From positions 178,867 through 242,866 of the forward strand of contig NZ_WWNE01000003.1 in assembly GCF_009909615.1 (NCBI RefSeq): a DNA stretch of 64,000 nucleotides, read 5' to 3'. Every line of letters starts with the position of its first letter. The stretch's first letter is position 1. Of the stretch, positions 26,912-35,071 are shown in pieces. The notes beneath the pieces were generated by a model. That model was not told the DNA's origin and made no database searches. It saw only the letters and a list, made by a program, of their open reading frames with translations. This DNA comes from Acidiluteibacter ferrifornacis. GTDB taxonomy: Bacteria > Bacteroidota > Bacteroidia > Flavobacteriales_E > Vicingaceae. Both the position numbers and the translations under genes were made by a program.

Positions 26912-27763
26912 ATGAAAAGCCTACTTCTCCTCATCCTCTTTTCTCCACTCATCACTTTTAGTCAAATCAGTTTTAAAGGAGTCATTGTCGATTCCCAAAA
27001 CAATCCCATTCAGTTTGCAAGCATCTCCATTAATCAAACTGCAAATGGAACGTACACGAATGAAAAAGGAATCTTTTACTTCGATAGTATACAACCAACA
27101 GACACTTTAAAGATTAGCTGCATTGGGTATGAGAGTAGATCGATTCTAGTAAAAAATTTATCAGATACTATTTTACTCCAAGAAATAGCAATTGAAATTG
27201 GTGAAGTGGTAATCAAAAGTGAATACACTAGAGAGCTAATTGGATGTTTAAAAAATAAAGACCGAGGAAATGATGGTGGAATTAATGGATATATAGTTGG
27301 AATACAAATTAACAATATCTCTTCATCGTACCTTGAAAGTATAGAATATTACATCAAAAAACCGAAAACATTAGCGCCTAACTTATTCTTTCTCCATCTT
27401 TATAAACTAGGACCAAACAATAAACAGTCTCCTATACTCAGCCAAAGAATTAGTATTCCTACCAATGAAAAAGGATGGGTTAAAATTGACTTATCAAAGC
27501 AATTTATAAAAGTTGAAGACTCTATTTTTATCGCTTTCGAAACAGTTCCGAATCCGGAATACTTTAAGAATGTAAAGGAAGTGCCTATCGTCAACATGAG
27601 CGAATATGATGCTGCAATTATAGGTTGGAGCAAATTAAAACAGGTTACGGATGTTAAGCTAAGAGCAGGCTCTTACGCAACAGGATGGCACACATGGTCG
27701 TATGATGATTTTGCTGGGTTAGGCTATCACATTCCAATGATTCGAGCAACTGTTCGGTATTGA
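26912..27763 (+). CDS. Secreted CarboxypepD_reg-domain protein, paralogue 1
   Basis: 283 residues. Signal peptide ending FSQ (residues 1-18), then a CarboxypepD_reg-like beta-sandwich (about 19-95: FKGVIVDSQNNPIQFASISI … TLKISCIGYESRS), the module found at the front of SusC/TonB receptors but here without any barrel. The remaining ~185 residues (GEVVIKSEYTRELIGCLKNK … RATVRY) are a beta-rich domain with no recognised family. The first ~75 residues are nearly identical to the next two genes, while its C-terminal part is clearly different. Probably periplasmic or surface exposed. Confidence 0.8.
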   Translation: MKSLLLLILFSPLITFSQISFKGVIVDSQNNPIQFASISINQTANGTYTNEKGIFYFDSIQPTDTLKISCIGYESRSILVKNLSDTILLQEIAIEIGEVVIKSEYTRELIGCLKNKDRGNDGGINGYIVGIQINNISSSYLESIEYYIKKPKTLAPNLFFLHLYKLGPNNKQSPILSQRISIPTNEKGWVKIDLSKQFIKVEDSIFIAFETVPNPEYFKNVKEVPIVNMSEYDAAIIGWSKLKQVTDVKLRAGSYATGWHTWSYDDFAGLGYHIPMIRATVRY

Positions 27764-27845
27764 GAAGGAAAAAATAATTATCAATGGTTCACTTCGACTC
27801 CGCTCAGTGTGACAAATTATTAATTCCATTACATATTTTAGTGAA
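27764..27845. repeat. Intergenic repeat, copy 2
   Basis: TTATCAATGGTTCAC, then CTTCGACTCCGCTCAGTGTG followed by ACAAATTATTAATTCC and ATTACATATTTTAGTGAAATG, repeated almost exactly at 28680-28757. The core has short inverted arms TCAC/GTGA and resembles the small CTTCGACTCCGCTCAG-type elements scattered in Bacteroidota genomes (recognised from memory). Confidence 0.8.
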
Positions 27846-28679
27846 ATGAAAAACCTACTTCTACTCATCCTCTTTTCTCCTCTCATCGTTTATAGTCAAA
27901 TCAGTCTTAAAGGAACTATCGTCGATTCTCAGAAAAATCCTATTCAGTTTGCAAGCATCTCCATTAATCAAACTGCCAATGGAACCTATACCAATGAAAT
28001 AGGAATTTTTCACTTCGATAGTATACAACCAACAGACACACTGAAAATTAGCTACATTGGTTATGAAAGCCGGAAAATTTGTGTGAAAGACATTAAAGAT
28101 CAAATTACCTTAACTAGCAACTCTATCAATATAGAGGAAGTTACAATAGATAGAAAGAGAAAAAACAGATCATTTACGATTGGGTATTACAATATGAATA
28201 CGCTTTTTCCTAGTTCCCATTTCAGTAATGTAAAATCAAAAATAGCCACCTTCATCCCCTATCAATCGTCACCTGCAATAATTGAAAAAATATTACTCCC
28301 CATTACAAACATTAATGATACAACTCAACTTAAGGTTTACCTCTACGAAATTTCTGAAGATGGAAGCCCTGGAAAAGAAATCTATTCTAAACTGTTAATG
28401 TCAAATGAGATAAAAAACAAAATTGACATTTCAGATGAGCAGATACGCATACCACTAGAAGGAGTATTTATTGCGGCTGAATGGCTTACAGAGCAAGTCA
28501 TCAAAGACTTGAACGATCCCAAAGAAGTTTTAGGTCCCGCCTTTAGGTTAAAAATGACAAAACCAATGGATACAAACTACACTTATTGGTATAGGGAGAA
28601 TAATTGGAGACTTAAATGGAATCCTCCGAATGCGCAATATAGCAATGTTCGGTTTGGATTGGTGTTGAAACCTTTGTAA
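27846..28679 (+). CDS. Secreted CarboxypepD_reg-domain protein, paralogue 2
   Basis: 277 residues with the same architecture as its neighbours: signal peptide ending YSQ, CarboxypepD_reg domain, then the segment SINIEEVTIDRKRKNRSFTI and a beta-rich C-terminal domain containing LKVYLYEISEDGSPGKEIYS. Residues about 78-115 are identical to paralogue 3 even at DNA level over roughly 100 bases, whereas the flanks are more diverged, suggesting recent gene conversion. In Bacteroidota the GSPGK..YS pattern is seen in predicted surface beta-sandwich domains; function unknown. Confidence 0.8.
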   Translation: MKNLLLLILFSPLIVYSQISLKGTIVDSQKNPIQFASISINQTANGTYTNEIGIFHFDSIQPTDTLKISYIGYESRKICVKDIKDQITLTSNSINIEEVTIDRKRKNRSFTIGYYNMNTLFPSSHFSNVKSKIATFIPYQSSPAIIEKILLPITNINDTTQLKVYLYEISEDGSPGKEIYSKLLMSNEIKNKIDISDEQIRIPLEGVFIAAEWLTEQVIKDLNDPKEVLGPAFRLKMTKPMDTNYTYWYRENNWRLKWNPPNAQYSNVRFGLVLKPL

Positions 28680-28754
28680 TTGTTAATTATCAATGGTTCA
28701 CTTCGACTCCGCTCAGTGTGACAAATTATTAATTCCATTTCTTATTTTAGTGAA
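28680..28754. repeat. Intergenic repeat, copy 3
   Basis: Near-exact copy of the 27764-27845 element (TTATCAATGGTTCAC, CTTCGACTCCGCTCAGTGTG, ATTTTAGTGAAATG) in front of paralogue 3. The repeating unit is therefore intergenic element plus gene, about 910-935 bases. Confidence 0.8.
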
Positions 28755-29597
28755 ATGAAAAACCTACTCCTAATCATCCTCTTTACTCCGCTCATCATTT
28801 TTAGTCAAATCAGCTTTAAAGGAACTATCGTCGATTCTCAGAAAAATCCCATTCAGTTTGCAAGCATCTCAGTTAATCAAACTGCAAATGGAACTTATAC
28901 CAATGAAAAAGGAATTTTTTACTTCGACAGCATAAAGCCAACAGACACACTGAAAATTAGCTGCATTGGGTATGAGAGTAAATCTATTTGTGTGAAAGAC
29001 ATTAAAGATCAAATTACCTTAACTAGCAACTCTATCAATATAGAGGAAGTTACAATAGATAGAAAGAGAAAAAACAGATCATTTACTATTGGGTATTACA
29101 AAATGGGATCTCTTTCTCCTTTTCCTCATAATCATGGCAGCTCAATAAATATCCAACTGGCTACTTTTATCCCTTACAATTCAACTCCAGCGCTGATTGA
29201 GAAAATTTTACTTCCAATTACAAAAGCAAATGACACGACTCAACTTAAAGTTTACCTCTACGAAGTTTCTGAAGATGGAAGCCCTGGTAAAGAAATCTAT
29301 TCAAAGACAGTTCTATTAAAAGAAATAAAGAATAAAATTGACATTTCAGACCAACAAATCAGAATGCCATCAGATGGAATATTTGTGGCTGTTGAATGGT
29401 TGTTCGAACCTTTTAAAGCTGAAAATTTGAACAATATTGATATCATTAATAGTAGGTATGCCTTTAGTCTAAAAATGACAAAACCTATGGATTCCAATTT
29501 AACATACATGTTTTGGGAAAATAAATGGCGACCTTTCTCTTTATGGGCTACTGAGAATAGAAATATTCGATTTGGATTGGTGTTGAAACCATTATAA
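28755..29597 (+). CDS. Secreted CarboxypepD_reg-domain protein, paralogue 3
   Basis: 280 residues: signal peptide ending FSQ, CarboxypepD_reg domain (FKGTIVDSQKNPIQFASISV), the shared SINIEEVTIDRKRKNRSFTI segment, and the same C-terminal domain type as paralogue 2 (LKVYLYEVSEDGSPGKEIYS) but with many substitutions and an altered tail. Last of the tandem trio. No known function; family pattern suggests an exported binding or surface module. Confidence 0.8.
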   Translation: MKNLLLIILFTPLIIFSQISFKGTIVDSQKNPIQFASISVNQTANGTYTNEKGIFYFDSIKPTDTLKISCIGYESKSICVKDIKDQITLTSNSINIEEVTIDRKRKNRSFTIGYYKMGSLSPFPHNHGSSINIQLATFIPYNSTPALIEKILLPITKANDTTQLKVYLYEVSEDGSPGKEIYSKTVLLKEIKNKIDISDQQIRMPSDGIFVAVEWLFEPFKAENLNNIDIINSRYAFSLKMTKPMDSNLTYMFWENKWRPFSLWATENRNIRFGLVLKPL

Positions 29598-29688
29598 TTA
29601 TTAATGGTTAAGGATTAATTGTTAATTGATTGGATGCTGAGCCCTATTTTTATTAACTTGTCTATCAATTGATAATTAACAAAAAATT
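29598..29688. repeat. AT-rich repeat 5' of the four-helix-bundle gene
   Basis: Contains TTAATGGTTAAGGATTAATT, GATTGGATGCT and TCAATTGATAATTAAC, related to copy 1 at 26775-26830. Together with 30028-30084 it frames the 29689 gene with TTAATTGTTAATT-type sequences in both orientations. Confidence 0.65.
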
Positions 29689-30027
29689 ATGAGGGAGAAT
29701 GTTGTAAAAAGCAAGAGTTTTAATTTTGCAATTCGCGTTATTCGATTGTATCAATTCTTAGTTTCAGAAAAGAAAGAGTACGTTATCTCGAAACAATTAT
29801 TACGCTCGGGAACTAGTGTTGGAGCAATGATAAGAGAGTCTGAACATGCTGAAAGCAAATCGGATTTCAAACACAAACTGAGCATCGCTCAAAAAGAAAT
29901 AAATGAGTCCATCTACTGGTTAGAATTACTTGAAAAGACAGACTATCTAGATGAAAAAGAATTCCATTCGCTAAACAATGATGCAGTTGAAATCATAAAA
30001 TTATTAAAGCCACCAAACTTAATATGA
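29689..30027 (+). CDS. Four-helix-bundle protein (S23/IVP family)
   Basis: 112 residues. All-helical with the family hallmarks: KSFNFAIRVIRLYQFL at the start, KQLLRSGTSVGAMIRESEHAESKSDFKHKLSIAQKEINESIYWLELL in the middle. This is the family of proteins encoded in 23S rRNA intervening sequences and of Avd-like pentameric bundles; in Bacteroidota many free-standing copies are scattered between genes. No reverse transcriptase or rRNA is nearby. Flanked by AT-rich repeats. Function unknown; nucleic-acid binding is a guess from the family. Confidence 0.87.
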   Translation: MRENVVKSKSFNFAIRVIRLYQFLVSEKKEYVISKQLLRSGTSVGAMIRESEHAESKSDFKHKLSIAQKEINESIYWLELLEKTDYLDEKEFHSLNNDAVEIIKLLKPPNLI

Positions 30028-30084
30028 AGTAGTAATTGTTATTGATGTATTCAGCAAACCACATTAACAATTAATAATTAACAA
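30028..30084. repeat. AT-rich repeat 3' of the four-helix-bundle gene
   Basis: ATTAACAATTAATAATTAAC followed by AATTATTTAACC, an inverted counterpart of the TTAATTGTTAATT motifs at 26.8 and 29.6 kb. It abuts the stop of the convergent aspartate kinase gene. Confidence 0.55.
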
Positions 30085-31353
30085 TTATTTAACCACAAAC
30101 CTCGCCGTCTGTCTACTCTTCTGCTCCACATAAATAGTTTTGTCCTTCAACAATTTAGATAACGTCTCTTCGTTGTAATGACGCACTGTTAACAACAATA
30201 ACTCATCATTGTAATATACCTTATAGTCGGCTTTCAACTCTTCAATCAAATTGGCAATCTTCATTTTCTGATTGTCTGTACAGATGGAGAAACTAATCGC
30301 AGAATTTTGCATCAAGTTCACCGTTACTTTATGTTTGGCAAAACAGCCAAAAATCTGACTTAAATTATCTTCCGCAATAAAAGAGTAATCCCTTGGAGAG
30401 ATAGAAATCAAGATCTGATTGGTCTTAAAAATAAAAGACGGAATCAAAGAGTCTTTAGCAGTATTTTCGTTGATAATACTTCCTTCCTCGTCAGGATTGA
30501 CAAATGACTTAACCAATAATGGAATGTTCTTATTCTGCAGTGGTTTTATTGTTTTCGGATGAATCACAGTTGCGCCATAATAAGCCAACTCCACTGCTTC
30601 GTGGTAGGAGATGTTGTTCAACTTCTCTGTTTCTTCAAACCATTTTGGATCCGCATTCAGCATACCAGGCACGTCTTTCCAAATGGTTAATGATTCTGCA
30701 TCCACTAAATTGGCAAAAATACCACCGGTATAATCCGAGCCTTCACGACCTAAAGTAGAATTAAAATTCTCTGAAGTAGACCCTACAAACCCTTGAGTAA
30801 TCATTAATTTATTGGACGAATCTGAAAAATAAGGCTTCACATATCGATTGACATTTTCAGCAGTTACTTCCCAATCTACCTTCGCATTTCGGTAGGTATT
30901 GTCAGTTCGAATAATGTCACGAACATCTTGTAATTTATTTTCCAAGCCCACTTGTTTCAAATAGGCAGAAACCACGGTAGCCGACAACCACTCGCCCACT
31001 GCCACCATCTGATCGTATTCAAAATCATACTCCCGCATTTGCTCTTCTTCCAACTGCCATTCTATCTCCACAAAAGTATTGTGCAATTCTTCAAAAATCG
31101 GATGAGAAGTACTTTCAAACAACTCTTTCAATATGTCAAAATGAAAGCGTTTAACCACTTCCAAAAGCTCCATCGTATTCGGTCTACCATGGTAATAAGC
31201 ATCCAGCAAATCTTCCAATGCATTGGTCGTTTTACCCATTGCAGAAACCACCACAATTATTTGTTCTTCTTTATAACGCTCTAAAATAGCAGCTACATTT
31301 TTAACTGCCGCTGCATCTTTTACCGAGGCTCCACCAAACTTAAATACCTTCAT
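30085..31353 (-). CDS. Aspartate kinase
   Basis: First step of lysine/threonine/methionine synthesis: phosphorylates L-aspartate. 422 residues, monofunctional. KFGGASVKD at the N-terminus, VVSAMGKTTNALEDLL, the catalytic/substrate region GREGSDYTGGIFANLV, and a C-terminal ACT pair (LISISPRDYSFIAEDNLSQIF) for feedback control. ATG start 1 base after the GNAT stop, so coupled to it. Shorter than LysC with a homoserine-dehydrogenase fusion. Confidence 0.93.
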   Translation of the reverse strand: MKVFKFGGASVKDAAAVKNVAAILERYKEEQIIVVVSAMGKTTNALEDLLDAYYHGRPNTMELLEVVKRFHFDILKELFESTSHPIFEELHNTFVEIEWQLEEEQMREYDFEYDQMVAVGEWLSATVVSAYLKQVGLENKLQDVRDIIRTDNTYRNAKVDWEVTAENVNRYVKPYFSDSSNKLMITQGFVGSTSENFNSTLGREGSDYTGGIFANLVDAESLTIWKDVPGMLNADPKWFEETEKLNNISYHEAVELAYYGATVIHPKTIKPLQNKNIPLLVKSFVNPDEEGSIINENTAKDSLIPSFIFKTNQILISISPRDYSFIAEDNLSQIFGCFAKHKVTVNLMQNSAISFSICTDNQKMKIANLIEELKADYKVYYNDELLLLTVRHYNEETLSKLLKDKTIYVEQKSRQTARFVVK

Positions 31354-31354
31354 C

Positions 31355-31855
31355 TTAACCTAATTTCTTTGCGATTTCTTGTAATTGCTCTCTTCTAAAC
31401 TTAGCATTGAACCATTCTCCATCTAACTCTGCATCGTATTTCTTATAAAATCCAATTGCTGGCTCATTCCAATCCAACACTTGCCATTCCATCCGACCCA
31501 CATTTAAATCAGCCGCTATTTTTATCAATTCTTCAAATAACATTTTCCCGGCACCCACTCCTCTCTCTTGTTCTGTTACAATCAAATCTTCTAAATAAAT
31601 ACACTTGCCTTTCCAAGTAGAATATTTCATATAATACAAAGCGATTCCGATGATTTTTCCGTCCTTTTCAGCAACCAGCAAATCATAGATGGCATTCATT
31701 CCAAAACCATCTGCTTCCAATTCTTCCAAGGAAATCTCCACTTGATCGGCGGCCTTTTCATAAACTGCCAACTCGTGAATTAGCTCTAATGCTGCTTTAC
31801 AATCTTCTTTTTTTCCTTTTCGAATGGTGACTGACATCTCTTGTATTTTTGACAA
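31355..31855 (-). CDS. GNAT-family N-acetyltransferase
   Basis: 166 residues. Acetyl-CoA-binding loop EDLIVTEQERGVGAGKMLFEELIKIA (R/Q-x-x-G-x-G/A) and the C-terminal YKKYDAELDGEW pattern resemble the diamine (spermidine/spermine-type) acetyltransferase branch. Upstream of and coupled to aspartate kinase; the substrate cannot be read from the sequence. Confidence 0.85.
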   Translation of the reverse strand: MSKIQEMSVTIRKGKKEDCKAALELIHELAVYEKAADQVEISLEELEADGFGMNAIYDLLVAEKDGKIIGIALYYMKYSTWKGKCIYLEDLIVTEQERGVGAGKMLFEELIKIAADLNVGRMEWQVLDWNEPAIGFYKKYDAELDGEWFNAKFRREQLQEIAKKLG

Positions 31856-31950
31856 AGGTAAATTTTAGGTCTTAAAATCCCTATTGAAATAGTATTGCCT
31901 TTTTAATTGCTTTCAAATTGCGATATTTGCGCGAAATAAAGCCATCAAAC

Positions 31951-32946
31951 ATGAGTACCGTTAAAACCCTGAGTGAATTCATTATAGAACGACAAGAAGA
32001 TTTCCCATATGCAACTGGAGAATTGACTCGTTTGCTAAATGACATCGTTATTGCATCAAAAATCATCAATAGAGAAGTAAATAAAGCTGGATTAGTTAAT
32101 ATTATTGGAGCAACAGAAAACGAAAACATTCAGGGTGAGACTCAACAAAAATTGGATGTAATTGCTGACAACCTAATGATTTCAGCGATGCGTTCTGGAG
32201 GTGAAGCTTGCGCGATTGCTTCTGAAGAAAATGATCACGCTGTATTTTTTGACAGTGTACTTTCAAAACAGGGCAATTATGTTGCAGCCTTCGATCCATT
32301 GGATGGTTCTTCTAACATTGATGTAAATGTTTCTATTGGTACCATCTTCTCAATTTTCAGGAGAAAAAGCAAAGTGGGCGAAAAGGCGAATCTAGAAGAT
32401 TTCTTACAAAAAGGTTCTGAGCAGGTAGCAGCAGGTTATGTTGTTTACGGCTCGTCTACCATGTTGGTTTACACTACAGGAAACGGAGTAAATGGCTTTA
32501 CTTTAGATCCTTCAATCGGTGAGTTTTGCCTTTCTCACCCCAACATGAAAATCAAAGAAGATGGAAAAATTTATTCCATTAACGAAGGAAATTATCCATT
32601 TCTACCAGAAGGTTTTCAAAAATACATCGATTACTGCAAAGTAGACGATAAAGCCACTAACCGACCATATTCTGCGAGATACATCGGTTCTATGGTAGCT
32701 GATTTTCATAGAAACTTGATTAAAGGTGGAATTTTCATCTATCCAGAAACCACCAAAGCGCCAAATGGTAAATTGAGAATTTTGTACGAATGCAACCCAA
32801 TGGCTTTTATTATGGAGCAAGCAGGTGGTATCGCTACTACAGGAAAACAGCGCATTATGGATGTTGAACTAACTGAGTTGCATCAGCGTGTTCCTTGCAT
32901 TATGGGTTCTAAGAATATGGTAGAGAAAATGCTGACCTTTTTGTAG
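31951..32946 (+). CDS. fbp: Class 1 fructose-1,6-bisphosphatase
   Basis: Gluconeogenic phosphatase, 331 residues. Metal/phosphate motifs [32 protein letters not shown] and the C-terminal [20 protein letters not shown] are intact, with the AMP-site-like N-terminus [24 protein letters not shown]. The frame is open from TTG 31918, but ATG 31951 ([11 protein letters not shown]) matches the family start. Stands alone, divergent from the GNAT gene. Confidence 0.96.
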   Translation: MSTVKTLSEFIIERQEDFPYATGELTRLLNDIVIASKIINREVNKAGLVNIIGATENENIQGETQQKLDVIADNLMISAMRSGGEACAIASEENDHAVFFDSVLSKQGNYVAAFDPLDGSSNIDVNVSIGTIFSIFRRKSKVGEKANLEDFLQKGSEQVAAGYVVYGSSTMLVYTTGNGVNGFTLDPSIGEFCLSHPNMKIKEDGKIYSINEGNYPFLPEGFQKYIDYCKVDDKATNRPYSARYIGSMVADFHRNLIKGGIFIYPETTKAPNGKLRILYECNPMAFIMEQAGGIATTGKQRIMDVELTELHQRVPCIMGSKNMVEKMLTFL

Positions 32947-33027
32947 AATCGCATTGCATTTCTTCATACTTCCGTTGAAATTTGATTCATTAAAATATTG
33001 ACTTTTATTATTTTAATGTTCTATTGG

Positions 33028-33137
33028 CTTGACCCAAGATGAACCAAAAAGTCAAGACTTTGAGACTTCTCCTTCGAACTTCCTCCTAAAGACTAAGACA
33101 TTCGACGGATCTCCTCATTCTTTCGGAGCTAGTCGAA
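33028..33137. ncRNA. Structured intergenic element (two hairpins), possible ncRNA or repeat
   Basis: In the 303-base gap after fbp. Hairpin 1: CTTGAC (33028-33033) pairs with GTCAAG (33051-33056). Hairpin 2: TTCGAC (33101-33106) with GTCGAA (33132-33137), enclosing CTCC (33111-33114) with GGAG (33125-33128). Between them is a CCTTCGAACTTCCTCC-rich linker. The wording TTGACCCAAGATGAACCAAAAAGTCAAG resembles sequences I associate with repeated Bacteroidota intergenic elements. A 63-codon open frame runs through but looks non-protein. The rest of the gap holds nothing I can identify. Confidence 0.45.
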
Positions 33138-33249
33138 TTTACTATGTCTTTACTTCAGAGTTCTCGAATAATTCTCAAGGTCAACACAACATACTAGATT
33201 TATTTTTACTTTTCTTTTAAACTAATCTCAAATCCCATAATTTAGGAGA

Positions 33250-34992
33250 ATGATTTCCCCTACTAAAAAAACCACGACAGCTTTATTGATTGCGATTTCT
33301 ATACTCGCAATTGCCGCATATTTCAGTTCTTTTACGAATGGGTTTACCCACTTCGATGACCAAGTTCAAATCACTGAGAATACTGACATTATACAACTCA
33401 ACTGGCAGAAGATAAAAACAATCTTCAGTTCTACCTATGTGGGAATGTATCAGCCCGTTTCCACTCTCTTTTATGGATTGTTGGTGGGATTTTTTGGAAT
33501 GAATCCCGAAGTCTTTCATGGATTTAGCTTCCTCCTTCATTTAATCAATGGTTGGATTCTCTTTTCCATCTTCAAACAGATGAATGTAAAAGAATCTGTA
33601 GCCGTTTTATTGACAGCCATATTCGTTTTACATCCCATGCAAGTAGAATCTGTGAGCTGGGCTTCCGCTACTTCAAACGTTATTTTTACCTTTTTCTATC
33701 TAGGGGCCTTTTGGAATTTCATTCAATACGGACGAAACAAACCCTTTTCCACAGGGACTTTTGTGCTGTTCATACTCGCTTGCTTAAGTAAAGCTACTGC
33801 TGTAAGTTTCCCAGTGGTTATTTTCTTCTACCTCTTAATTTGGGAAAAAGAAAACTGGTTAAAAAGCATTAAAATCATTTCTCCATATTTGTTAATCTCT
33901 TTAGTGATTGGAATCATCACCATCATCAGTAGAGAAAGTGCTGAACACTTAACCGACCTGAGTTTGAGCTACACAGCCTTGGAACGAATTCTTATCTTCT
34001 GTTATACGTTGATTTTTTATCCGATTCAGTTTATTCTCCCACTCAACTTGTCGCCATTTTATTCATTCCCATCTAAAATCAACGACAGTTTTCCAATCAT
34101 CTATTACATCGCTCCTGTTTTTGTATTGCTATTTTCAGTATTAATTTATCGCTTTCGCAAAAACCAATTCGTATTATTTGGGACTGCTTTTTACCTCATT
34201 ACCATCGCTCCTGTTTTGCAGTTGATTCCGGTTGGTAGCCAAATAGTAACTGATAGATACATTTACCTCAGCGGAATTGGCTTACTACTCATTCTTATTC
34301 CCATTCTATCAGCAATCAAATCACAGAAGGTAATTCCAATAGGAACACTTTTTATTGCAATGGGACTGGCTTTTTACAGTTACAACAGAACTCAAGTTTG
34401 GGAAAGTGATGCGACCATCTGGGCGGACGTCATCGAAAAAGACGAAAATGTGGCTCAAGCATGGAACAATAAAGGAATTTTAGCAGAATCAATTGGAAAC
34501 TTTGCAGATGCTGAACGTTTTTATTCTAGAGCCATCCAGCTGAATCCTCGTTACGCTGACCCTTATTCTAACCGTGGAAATGTCTATGCGAAACAAGGAA
34601 AATCGCAAGCCGCGTTGAACGATTTTAATCAAGCGATAGCGTTAAAACCAAACCATGCAGATGCACTTTTCAATCGAGCTAATGGATTCATTAAAGTAGG
34701 TGACTACAATACTGCTTTAGAAGATCTAAATGCTTCTTTGACAATCCAACCAAAAGCTGACGCACTGACTAACCGAGCACTAATTTACATTCAAACTCGA
34801 AAGATGGAACTGGCAATTAATGATTTAAATCAAGCCATAGCGATGAATCCAAGAAAGGCTCAAGCTTATTATTTAAGAGGGATCTGTAAATACCAAACGA
34901 TAGACAGTAGAGCTGGTTGCGAAGATTTTCAAATTGCAGCAAACCTTGGCGACGAGGCATCAAAGCAGGCATTAGAGCAGTATTGTAGGTAA
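33250..34992 (+). CDS. TMTC-like membrane protein with C-terminal TPRs
   Basis: 580 residues. N-terminal ~375 residues form about ten membrane helices with an early luminal loop THFDDQVQITENTDI and HPMQVESVSWASATSNV, the pattern of TMTC/GT-C (DUF1736-type) proteins; the C-terminal 200 residues are five TPRs (AEDNA…: AQAWNNKGILAESIGNFADAERFYSRAIQLNPRYADPYSNRGNVYAKQGK etc.). In animals TMTCs are O-mannosyltransferases, and a glycosyltransferase role here is possible but unproven. Start ATG 33250 preceded by TAGGAGA. Alone on its transcript as far as visible. Confidence 0.8.
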   Translation: MISPTKKTTTALLIAISILAIAAYFSSFTNGFTHFDDQVQITENTDIIQLNWQKIKTIFSSTYVGMYQPVSTLFYGLLVGFFGMNPEVFHGFSFLLHLINGWILFSIFKQMNVKESVAVLLTAIFVLHPMQVESVSWASATSNVIFTFFYLGAFWNFIQYGRNKPFSTGTFVLFILACLSKATAVSFPVVIFFYLLIWEKENWLKSIKIISPYLLISLVIGIITIISRESAEHLTDLSLSYTALERILIFCYTLIFYPIQFILPLNLSPFYSFPSKINDSFPIIYYIAPVFVLLFSVLIYRFRKNQFVLFGTAFYLITIAPVLQLIPVGSQIVTDRYIYLSGIGLLLILIPILSAIKSQKVIPIGTLFIAMGLAFYSYNRTQVWESDATIWADVIEKDENVAQAWNNKGILAESIGNFADAERFYSRAIQLNPRYADPYSNRGNVYAKQGKSQAALNDFNQAIALKPNHADALFNRANGFIKVGDYNTALEDLNASLTIQPKADALTNRALIYIQTRKMELAINDLNQAIAMNPRKAQAYYLRGICKYQTIDSRAGCEDFQIAANLGDEASKQALEQYCR

Positions 34993-35071
34993 GGAAAGAA
35001 CATTATTCTTCAATTAAAGTTAACCTTCCAAAGGAAATAGAATCCGTAATTTCGCAACATAGCGCAACTGA

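Noticed and set aside
33029..33220. 63-codon open frame from TTG in the fbp downstream gap
   Set aside because: Composition is not protein-like, it coincides with two hairpins and a likely repeat element, and no start context or partner supports it.
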